DNA from: Symsagittifera roscoffensis
Taxonomy: Eukaryota > Xenacoelomorpha > Acoela > Convolutidae
Reading direction: 5' to 3'
Length of the DNA stretch: 64,000 bases
NCBI RefSeq assembly: GCF_963678635.1
Contig: NC_087071.1
Coordinates: forward strand, 16,305,613-16,369,612
The position numbers and the translations under genes were made by a program. Position 1 is the first letter of the stretch; every line of letters begins with the position of its first letter. Shown in pieces: positions 50,001 to 62,000 of this stretch. A model generated the notes under the pieces. The model ran no database searches, was not told the origin of the DNA, and saw only the letters and a list, made by a program, of their open reading frames with translations.

Positions 50001-53000
50001 CGGCTAATTTTTTTGCAAAAGTTATGGCCCTCAAAGTCAATAATTGTTTTGTTGTACTGTCTTTTGAAACTACTTTTAACTTTTCTCGAAAACTGCCCTC
50101 TCAAATCATGAGGCTTTGCGTACCATCGAAACAACATATGGTTTGAGTCTCTCCTGTTGAGTGCTTACGCCCAAATTGTTTTACGCAAAAAAGTGTGGCA
50201 GAAAATCAAGTTTTTGATTTATTGACAGCTTCTCGAACACTACCCTGACAATTATTAGGTTAAATGTTCGGGTTCAATCGAAAAACCCGGTTTTCGGAGC
50301 CTTCACTGCATAAGCGGCCACGACTTTCTTAATTACAGAAAAAGTCATTGATTCCGGAAAGTCAAGTTTTTGAACTTTGACCGTTATTTGGAAACTTTTT
50401 GATTTTCTTAGAATCTACCCTATCAAATATGAGATGAAGGATTTAATCGAAAGAACCGGTTGCGAGAATTGTTCCTACAGAAGTGGCAACTCCCTTTTTG
50501 TAAGAAAAAATTTTTGTTTTTGGGAAGATGGGCATTTTTCCGAATATTTCACTATTACTTAATTTAGTAGAGGCACAACTAAGGTTTTGGGCAAAGTCCA
50601 ATTCTTGAAATTAATCATTCCATCGCTCATCAATATAACAAATTCCGAAAGTATAAGTTTGCTAGCTTCAGCTGGTCCCCATAGTTTTCTTTTGGCGAGA
50701 CATGCAAACGTTTTGGTTCACCTTGTTTTATTTTCACTCTTCTTACTTATTTAAGTAGAGAAACAATGTTTTGTTTTGGGCAAAGTGCAATTTTTGAAGT
50801 TAACCTATTTCATTCCGCATCAGTATAACAATAATATCAAACATCTACCTTCAATTTTAGCTGGTCCTCTTGTTATCTTTTATCGAGAGATACGAACATT
50901 TTTCGACAAATTTCATTTTTTTCTACTTTCTTTTCGACTTGTTTGTGTTGCATCGCAAGTGGTGCGAAGGTGCGTTTCGCCTCTGTGTATAAATTGATGT
51001 TTAGGAACAAATCGGTCGGATTGAGGTTAGGGTGTATGGGTCTTATTTTATCTATCTTCTTTATCCGCTCAACCTCCCCTCCCGGCGTCACCCACACATT
51101 GCCTATTTTCCAGTTTTTGTTTGTCCGTTTTTAAGTGTCAATGATCGTTTTTTTGCAGAAAATTTAACATCAAATTTGATATTTTGCTGTTTGAAGTGTG
51201 AATTTTTTCTGAGTTCAATTCAAATTCATTCACTAAAATGCACACAAAATACTCAATTGAATTACGAAATCGAAAATGGCGCGAAAAAAGGTGGCTGTGA
51301 AAGGTTCGAAAGTGGATTTTAATTTAGACTTCTCAGGGAAATAAAAATTGGCCTATTAATCCGGGTTTTTATCAATTTGGGTTAATTTTATCAAAATAGT
51401 GTCAATAATAAATTGTTCGCTAAATCAAATAGCTTTAAGGCCATCCATTTTTTTCGTTGAAATTGTTTTTTTTAGCCCCTGGTCCTACCTACTCAAGGCT
51501 AGACTGTCCTTGGGGGAAGGGGGATGTCGTCCATTTCGCGGTAGCCCGTCTCACCCTGAGGTTCTTTTTTCGGTTCCCTTGAGTTCGTCGACACTTCCAA
51601 CTGTCTGCTATGTTTGACTTCTGTGTGATACTACCATTTTAAATGTACCCAGAAGTAAAAAGAAGTTTTTTTGTACAGCAAAGTTAATTTACTTGGGATA
51701 GCAAGGGTGGTTTTTCAAGCCTCGATATTGTTGATGTGGGAACTTAAAGGATGTCTTGGCATTTATGATAGATTGCGTTCCAATCAAAGGCTTATTGTTC
51801 CGACTTTTAACGAAAGTAATAGGATATTTGTGCTCGGTATGTTTTTGTGCTCGGGGTTGGTTTTTACAAGCCTTTTTTGACCAAATTTTTTTTATGATTC
51901 AAAACGTAATGTTGTCCTGAGCTAAATTTGAAAAGATTTCACCTGTGATCATTTTTCGTAAAGTTATGGGGGCATTTTGGCCAATTTGAGACAATTAACG
52001 CGCGATATGCTTCGCGCTATTAACGCGTAAGCGGAGATTTATTTCATCTTAGAAATTGGTTCAAGGAAGCTTATTTGCCATAATTGATTTGTTACAAGGA
52101 GCGAAATCTATCCTTTTGTATTATTAATGGCGTATGGGGGGATGATTTTCTCAAAAAACATCAAATTAAAAAATATATAATCATTTTTTTTATTTTGGTC
52201 AATTTTTTCATGTTATTACTGCTCTATAGACCTTAAAAAGCAGCTTCGCACTGATACGAGCAGTCTTGTGTTTATTTCATAGCTCCAGTAGGGTATCCAT
52301 GTCTAGTCTGTTAAGTTTTAAATACATTTTTTCGTCGCTAATGCTGGAACGCGGGCTAGATTTTAATGATGATTTTTGGTGGTTTGATTGCTGGCTCCAA
52401 AGTGAACGTCCGCTGCGCATTTAATTGCACTTCGCCACTGTGCAGTAATTGTTCGGATTAAATTTAATTGACTATATTTCTGTACGGTATAAGTTATCAA
52501 TTATAAATTGATCAAGCTGAAGTGATATATTTTGTCTCCAAAATCAGGGGCGGATCTAGGATTTTCAAAAAATTTTCGAAAATTTTGTCGACCTTTTTTT
52601 TAGGTCAATCAACTTAATTTCCGAGCTCTCTCAAAGCTCTAAAAACACCCTGGTTTGGCCAAATTTTCTGCGCAGCAGGAAAAGTTTTAAAATAACAGGC
52701 AAAAAAGCGTTTTGAGGCACTTTTTTGAAAATTAGCGCGCGCTCCTTCAAAATTAAAATATATTGGCGCCTTTAGAAAAATTGGCTGAAAAATCTATCTT
52801 GTAGCCAAGTTAATTTGGCATTCTCCTTTGCCGCAAAGCGTTTTCCTCAAACTTCTTAAGTTTTGTTCCTTGTTGGGCTTTTTAGCCAATCAGAATTGAC
52901 AATCTCACTCAGCGCCTAGAAAATTTGATCAGAATGAAAACTAGTTGAAGATTTCGACTTCGACCTATTAAGGGGAAAGGATGTCAATTTAGTCCAAATT

Positions 53001-56000
53001 TTGTCATATTGTAATCAACCCGACTGAAAGAACATTGAAAAATGTTTTTTTTTTTCAGGGACTGTGTTGTTGGGGAGTAACAGCCAAGTGTGCAATCTGG
53101 TGTTTGGCCTGACAGCTCTAGTCACTCAAGTCCAACTGCCTGATCTAGCGCAAGAGAGTATGAAGGTACATTCAATAATCATATATATTAAATCATATTA
53201 ATTTAATATATTTAGAGCGTCAGGTACACAAGTGAGAGTAGTGTTATTTTCCGAATCCATTTTTTTTAACTCAACCTCCAAGTTAGTGTTCTTTTGCTAC
53301 ATTACATTAGCAGCCTAATAGCATCTATTTTATCTGATTTTTTAATGGCCAGTGTTGCCAATTTTAAACGCTCATTTTTACCTTCTGTTTCCTCGTTTCA
53401 CTGGTTTTTTAGAGTCGATGAACGTAGTGAAGTCTTATATAGGTCAGATGATTTTTTGATTTTTTTCTTTCAAGAAACGTCTTAAAATTTGTTTGAACCA
53501 CTTTTATTTTTTAAACACTTGAATATTCTGAAAGAAATTTCCTTTTTTGGGTTCGTTGAGTTAATTGTCTTTTCCCTTCGTTTGTTGGCTCTTTAAAAAG
53601 TTCAAATGATTTTAGCTTCTCGAGATTTGAAGGCCTCTTCTATGATCAGTTATTTTTTGCTCAAGCTGATTTCGATATCATTTTTTCTATTAAGAGTAAT
53701 GAACGTAGTGAAGACTCTTTATGTAGGTCTTGCTGATTTTTTTTTAAATATTGATGCACTTAGGTTTAATGCACTTTTTGAGTTCAATTGAAATTCATCT
53801 GCTGAAAGTGACGTAAATAGCACTCTCCAAATACGAACGTGGAAATGGCGCGAAAAGACGTGAACGATTTCTAGTTTCGAAAGGAATTTATTTTTAAGAT
53901 TTTCCAGCGGAATAAAAACTTTACCTATTTATCCAGTTTTCTCAAGTTGGGTTCATGTTGTCAAAAAAAGCGCCAATCATAAATTGTTCTAGAAATTCAA
54001 AGAGATTACAGGGCATCTATTTTTTTCGATTGAAATTCGAAAGTTGAGATTTTTTCAAGAAAGTGTTTTTTTTTATGTTTACTTGCGTTCATTACTCTTT
54101 TCCAATCTTCGATTGGCTATGTTTCTATGTTAGAATGGAAATGAAGAATACAAATTGACCTGGAGGTTGTATTGTTGTTTTATTTTTGCTGAAAATGAAT
54201 TTCAACCGAAATGTATTTTAATGAAATGGTGTTAAACTTCGAAAATACTTAATCAATTGTTACCTTGTATCTAGAATTTTTCATCCATGTTTTAGTATAA
54301 CTGCATGCGTGATTAGAATGTGAGGTTACTTCCGTGTTTTTGTTCAGACAATATAAGCCCATTTACAGTAGCCTTTGAAAAATATATATTTTTTCAAGCA
54401 TGGAGTTTAACTCACAAATTTCCCCTAAAATGATGGTTTGCATGTTTAATGACAGCATGGAATGTTTAAGGCAACAATAGTAGGCTGGTGCGTTTTTAAA
54501 TAAAGGGGAATTTTAAGCGTTTATGGCGGAAAAGCGTGGGTATTAAGTAGCACTCAAATGGAGTTAACATGTTGTTCTATACAAAAACGGAAAAAGACTG
54601 CTGTGCGTTTTAAAAAATTGAGCCCGGGCGTTCTCAAAACTAACATTAAATGTGAAATTTGAAGCGCAGAAATCTTTATACTTTCTCATTAAGTTGGAAC
54701 GTAGAAACTGTTTATAATGAAGTTTCGAAGAAGCGTTTGGAATTTGAAACGAAGAAAGCTTAACACACATTTTCTTTGAGTGTGTAAGAAGGTTTCTCAA
54801 CCGAGGATGCGTGGTTAATTATGCTTGTTTTTCACTGGATTAAGATTCCATCAATTTCTCAGTTTTAGATGTCAGAATCGTAATTTTAGTTGTTATTGAA
54901 ATTTATTTTAACTAAATTGAGCGGTACTTTAAACATTAAATCCAAATAAGTCCCCCGACCAGCAGCTTCCCTTTTCCCGATTTTGTACTTGATTTCATAT
55001 TTTTTGGTAAAATTTTTTCATTCATGCTTTTTGCCTTGAATTACAGGCTCTTTCCATTTTAAAACTGCTGATAACAGCAAAAAAAAAGTTATGTTTCTCT
55101 GCTGAGGGGTAGCAGTTTGAGATCCCCTGAGCTAACCTGTAACGATTCGCTACCCCTTTTACTGGACTAATTCAACAGTTAAGCATTCCCCTTCTACCAT
55201 ATTAGTAACTAAATTAAGGGGGTAGGGTATAGTTGGAAAAATCCTAGACTTGTTATTTGCATGCTAAGTGTTCCCTTTTTGTTTAGAGTCAATGTTCACT
55301 GTTATTGCATGTCGGATTGGGATTTATCACTCATTTTCAGTATGAATGCGGAGGAGCTTTAAAGACCATTTTTGACTCTTGGAGATTCGCATTCTGAAGT
55401 GTTGATGGTTTCGATTGAAACAAAACAGGATCTATAGAGCTATATCTCTTCAATCGAAAATGAAATACTGTTGCATTAACTCATCTCGCCAAGATACGCC
55501 GTATTCGCTGTTGCAGTTTATTTGATAGGAGGAAATAAGTTCATTGCTTAGGTTGTTCTTCGGGAACACAATTGAAAAACGACAAGATTGAGAGCTCAAA
55601 TCAGTTAGAGTAGTTTATGAATTACACGACATACGATGTTATATGCAGTTTAGTTTCGGCGAGCTTATTTTTATCGGAGAAGTTATTTTCGTCAAAGCAC
55701 ACATGAATCAAAAGCTCATTTGATAGTGGCCCACATTGCGTAAAAAAGCAAGTGATCGAAAAGTAGAAAAAAGTTCAATTATGAGTTTTCATTGCTATTT
55801 CGATTAATTGGAAAAATAATTCGACTGTTTGAATTGTTGATTTGAGTAAAATTTCGTCATGTTGAGGGAATTCTAATCCGATTAGAAACGGAGGATGCCA
55901 ATAAATGGACGACTTACAAGTTTTTCTGAGCAAATTTTAAGGCTGATATCATAAATTGATACCACTATGTGCGACAAACATTGCCATGTGAGAACAATTT

Positions 56001-59000
56001 TCAAAAATCAAATGATGAACATAAACAGAATTTATCTGTTTGCGGCTTTATCAGGCAGAAATCAAAGATAAAGTGATTGTTTTTGTTCATACTCCGAGCA
56101 TTGATGCTACAGAGATTTGCAGTTAATCGGCATCATCTGAATCAGTCTTCGATATTCTTGAGGTTACTGTCAAAACTTCCTCGCGCTCTAATTTTGAATG
56201 TCGCAGTTGGATTATGTGGATTGACATTCATCTAAACTGAGATTACGCATAAGGTTTCTGACATCGACAGAGTCTAAATAAATGAGCAAGAGAAGCTTGA
56301 TCGATTAGATAGATGGAAAGAAGAAATGAAATAAGCGAACCGATTCAGAGTTGATTGGATTGAAACGAGGGAAAATGTTTATTTTATCAAGGATAATTCA
56401 AGCGAAATGAGTCTTGGAGTGCGCAATGTTAAGCAAGGAACACGGAAAAAAGACTAGCCTGAAAAAAGACATTTCTAACCAATATACTGAAAATTCTAAA
56501 TTGATGAATTAAACTAAGGCAGAAAACAATTTATTTTAATTTCGAGAGATATTTATTTTTTTTGTCATATTTGTAATAATATCATGATCCCAAAGTGTTC
56601 TGTCATGACAAAAAATCGAATAACCGATAGTTGATTGACTTTTTAACAAAGTCCACTGGCATGTAAAATGTCACTGTATTGGTTTTAGTAAAAAAAGCCG
56701 AAGTTTTGCAAAATGATAAAATTTGAGAGACTGGAAATTCTTAGCTTATTAAGGATCACCACCGTAGTGAATACTCTTATAGAGGTCTTGGTGATGTTTT
56801 TTGTTTTTTAGGAAAATTGTAAACTGCGCTATTGGACCGCAAAAGTGTAACGAACACAAAAAACGTGATCGACTTTTAGTTTCGAAACTGAATTTTGATT
56901 TTCAGATTTCCAGCGGACTAAAAAACTTACCTATTGATCCAGTTTTCTCAGGGTTAATTATATCAAAAAAGCGTCAATCTTGAATTATTTTTGAAGTTCA
57001 AAGAGCTGTAAAGCCATATATTTTATACGTTGAAATTGTGTTCATGAATCTTTTCCAACTATCTGGTGGCTAAGCTCTTAAGTGCTGCCTCTCGAAGGCA
57101 AATCCCAAATGTGAGTCCAAAATGCGATTTTGAATTATGATTATACTATTTCCATTTGCGAGAGCAAGTGACCTGTAATCGGGAACTAGACTTGTTTCCA
57201 GTATATGACCTTCCTTACACTTTCTGCCGACACGCTCAAGGTTGACATGCTCAAACTCTTCAAAGTTCAAATAAAACTATTTTTAGCTCATGCGGGTTAG
57301 TAATTAATTTTTTCCAATAATTTTTTTTTAAATCGATTTTTTTTCGGATTTGTGTTTTTCGTCCTAATTTCTTTCGACTGATTTTCGGCGTTTAAATACA
57401 ATTTGTAATATCTGGTAAGCTTTTCAATTGGTTGTTTTTCAATTCTTGTGTTTTTCTTTTTGAGTAAAAGTTTTTTTTCTGTTATTGAGAGTTGCTCTGT
57501 AGTTTATAATTTTACCTACTCCGATTTTTAATAATTTTTGATTTCTTTTTGGTTAAATGGGTTTGGCGTATGTTTTATCAGCTTAGTCCACTTATTTTGC
57601 ACAGCTTCAAGGGCTAATTGTTTTTAACGCCGTTGTCTGTTTTAGGAGGGATGGGTTGTAAACATTTTACTTTGTTGAATATTTTACAGCTTGAATTGAA
57701 AATTTAAAGCTTGAATATTTTTGTGTCTACATTTTTGTTTTCGGCTTAAAGAGCGTCGACCCAAGTTTTTTCGTCTTAGTTGCGATTCTGTCATTGATTC
57801 TCAATGCTTGTAAAGACGGTTTTGAACGTCGAACGCGAGATAGTGGCGAATTTTTTTAAATGGAGTTTTCGGATTTTAAAGTTATTTTTTCAGCTCAAGT
57901 TTTTCGAAAAAATGTCTTCCTACTTTTTGTATATTCAATAAATTTCAATGAAATAATTTGATTTTGTTGCCAGTCAGTTTATTTTGCGCAGTTTCAAGAG
58001 AGAGTTTTTTGTAATTCTTTTGCCTGTTTCAAGAGGTTTAGATCGTAAAAATTTTACTTGAAAATGTTTCAAGCTATAAAAAAAAAATTTCATGTCTACG
58101 ATTTCGTAATCAGCATAACGACTGTCAACTTTATTTTTCGCATTAATTGCCACTACGTCCGTTATGTTCAAGGCTCGTTAAGGCTGTTTATGATGATTGT
58201 CTGAGACAAAGATTTGAAATTTTCATAGATGAAGTTTTTCCGACTTCTAAGCTATTTTTTCACCTAATTTTTTTGGAGAAAAAACATCTTTCTTTTTTTC
58301 AATTCTTTTTTTCGCCTTCCTTTTTAAACTGAGTCATAAATATTTTGAGAGCTGCGCATGAATTATGTCACTCTTAATAGTTTTGCACAGTTCGTGACAT
58401 TTCTTTTTTTAAAAGTTTTTTTTGGTTGTTTTTAACGTGAAACCTTAAATTTTGCAGAAAAGCTATCAGTCTGTATGATGGTGGAGATATGAAAGTAATT
58501 GGGTTTTTATAAGCTTATTTTGTACTAAAGGCTGGTTTGTTCAGTCCATATTAAAGAAGTTTTTTTTAAACTATGAAATATTTACTGAACAGTCGCATGG
58601 CAGAAGTATTCAACAACAAAAATAATCTATCTGGCTAACGCTTAAAAAATACTAATTTTGACTGAGCAAGGTGAATAATTTTTGGTTGTTTTCAATAAAT
58701 GTTGTCTTACATTTTTAGTTGACAATTTGAAAAGGTTGACAATTTGAAAAGGTTGACGCATCAGTCATAGGAGTACTGAACGTTTGTATTTGTTTGTCTT
58801 GTTATGAGGAACATTGGGAAAAATTTGGCATGCGAGTATGAAATTCGCGTTGCAAAATAACCCAATCTCCTTTTAGTGCAAATACTGAAAAAATTTTCTG
58901 CTCTAATAATTTTTTTCGTTGCTTAACTAAGTCTTCTTTTGAAGCTCAGCTTATTACTCTGCAATCTGGTTCAAGACTTTTTTCCAGTAAATAACTCTGT

Positions 59001-62000
59001 TCAAAAGATGATCAAAATTGGAAATAGTAAATTTAGGTTCAGTTCATAATTAGTTAAATTTTCTTTGCGGCTCCGGCGCACTTTGTCTGGAGGTAACGAA
59101 TACGCCTGGGACGGCAAAGGCCCTGGATTCGAAACTGACAGGACCTGTTTTTTTTACTGAGTGAGGTGAATAATTTTTGGTTCTTTTCAATAAATATTGT
59201 CTTAAATTTTTAGTTGACAATTTGAAAAGGTTGACAATTTGAAAAGGTTGACGCATCAGTCATAGGAGTACCGAACGTTTGTATTTGTTTTTGTTTGTCT
59301 TGTTATGAGGGACATTGGAAAAAATTTGGCATGCGAGTATGAAAGACGCGTTGCAAAATAACCCAATCTCCTTTTTGTGCAAATACTGAAAAATTTTTAT
59401 GCTCAAATTAATTTTTTCGTTGCTTAACTAAGTCTTCTTTTGAAGCTCAGCTTATTACTCTGCAATCTGGTTCAAGACTTTTTTTCCAGTAAACTCTGTT
59501 CAAAAAATGGTCAAAATTAGAAATGGTAAATTTAGGTTCAGTTCATAATTAGTTAAAATTTCTTTGCGGCTCCGGCGCACTTTGTCTGGAGGCAACGAAT
59601 ACGCCTGGGACGTCAAAGGCCCTGGATTCGAAACTGACAGGACCTGTTTTTTTTCCGTTTCCGTTTTTAAAAAAATTGTCGGACTTTTTTTTGTCTGATT
59701 ATGTTTTGTCGTCTTAGTTGCCACATCGTATAATTGTTTTTTTTTGTTGTACGCTAGTTACATTGTAGTTTATTTTTAGTGTTTTGATTTTTTTCTGCTG
59801 TTCGTAATTTGACTAACCTTGACTTCGTATACATTTTTTTCTGTCGCTTAAAACCTTTTCTGCCCAAATGGTTTCGGTTTATTTTATCGACTTAGTGTCC
59901 TTATTTTGAATAGTTTCAATGAAAACGTAATTTTTATGCGCCCTTCTAAATCAGACAAAATGTTGAAAAATCTTAATAGTAGACAAATCTTCAGCCTGAC
60001 AATAATTTTTTCGTTTTTTGTTTTTTTTTCTTTTCCTTTTTTCGCGTGATAGGTTTTGGCTTATATTAAATCGGCTTAATGGTCTTATATTGCGTCTTTC
60101 GACGGGCGGAAAAATTTGTATGTGCGTATGTGTGTTTTTTTTTGAAATTTTTCAGCTTCTATTTTTTTTTTGTTTTTCTTTTTCGGCTTAATAGGTTTCG
60201 ACTATTTTATATCGGCTGAGTTGCCTCATATTGGTTCATATGACGAGAAAATAGATTTTCATGTGTGTGTATATTGCAGGAGAGTGCGAATTTTAAACTT
60301 CTTATAAGTCTTGTTGATTTTTTCTTTTGTCTTGGCGTTTTTTTTTTAAACTAGCCTTAATCATGTTGATAAATCTAGTTTTTGCAATATTTTCGATTTT
60401 TTCTGACTTAGCGGCTTTCTTGCTTTGCATCGCAAGTGGTGCGAAGCTCAGTTTTGCCTCTGTGTTTAATTTTACTTAACGAATAAAAAATTGCGATCCC
60501 CGATGAAAGGACAATTAGTTACCAGGTTGTTTTTTAAATTTTTTGGTGGTTTTGATTCAAAAAATTTCCTGAAATTAAAACAATAAAAGTTCATTTTTTG
60601 CACGTACGTTTTTGTATCAAAACAGCGATCAAGATAAAAAAGAACAGATTTTCGAAGAGATGTACTTGAATGTATGTTTTAAAAACAAGTGTTGCGAAAA
60701 GAAAAATTGTTCCTTTTTTGTTTCTTAGCGTTTGGTTGTAATCTGCTGATAAAAACAGCAAGAGATGCTGGATGATAATTTTGTTGTCGGTTGAAATTCG
60801 CCCAAGGCAAAGCGAGGGATTTAATTGAAAACTTCCAATTTTTTTAGGTCTAAGGAAAAACGCTTAACGTATTTAGCTGATCAAAAGCGTGTGAGGTTTT
60901 TCCCTTATTTTTTGCTCAGCCTACATCTTTTCAGGGCAGGCTGATATTTTTTCAAAACTCGAACATGTAAATTAATTTGATGGTTTCCGCCATGGGATCA
61001 AATTTCAAGAAAGTTAGCGGCTACAAAAATAGCGTAAGTTAGGGATAACAAATAAACAAGACAGCTCGTATCAGGGCAAAGCCCTGAATGATCCGACTGC
61101 CATTTAATTGGTCTGAAATTGTTTTTGGTAAGTTAAGTATTGACTCCTGTTAAAATTGATTTTAGGTTAATAAAATCAAAATTGAAGTGTTAAAAATTTA
61201 AGATGTAAAAGTGTTGAATTTTGAGTCGTGCATGGAATGAATAAAACCAATTAGCTGACTCGTTTTGTAATGCGGGATAAATCGCCAGGTGTAAAGTGTA
61301 CAACGAGCAGCTAAGAAGGACTCGTGGAAGGATACTGTAGCGGTGTGCATATCTGGCTGAAAAACTACATCGAGCATCTATAATCTTCACTTTCTTCGAA
61401 AGTCGGAACAATAAAAATGTAACATTGAAGGTTAATATTCGCTGCTACAATAATTCATTGTATCTTGCCTTTTTGCCAGTTATCATTAGATCAAAAACTT
61501 AAGTTTCTGCCTGTTATTATATCTATCTATTATATATCAAATTGCAGGCTTCATAATCTGGCTTGCTATAAGATTTTTCATGTATTATTCTTGCATGTTT
61601 AACGAAAGAGTTTTCGCACGTTTAAGCTCTATCGGTTTTTGCAACACCTAAAAGTTTTTTTTCGATTTCCCAGCTTATGAAAGCTAGGATTTCTACAAGG
61701 GACGAATGTAAGGACGTAGCTATGATGCTAGCATGAGATTGGGGGGGAGGGAAGCGCAGTGTACGTTAGCCAAATATGACTGCTCCAACTCTCTCTTAGT
61801 TCAAGTTATAAAAAGATTTTATCTTAGTCTTAAAGATTTGTCAGAAGGTTTTAAAAAACTTGGACAAAACATTAATAAGTTTGAAATTTGCAACCTTCAT
61901 AAGGAATTTTTTCGGGGTATTATCAAATGCTGCAAATCGTGCTTTCAAACTTGACTGCTCTAATGCTTTTTGTTTCCAAAATATGCCGTTTCTTTTTGTT

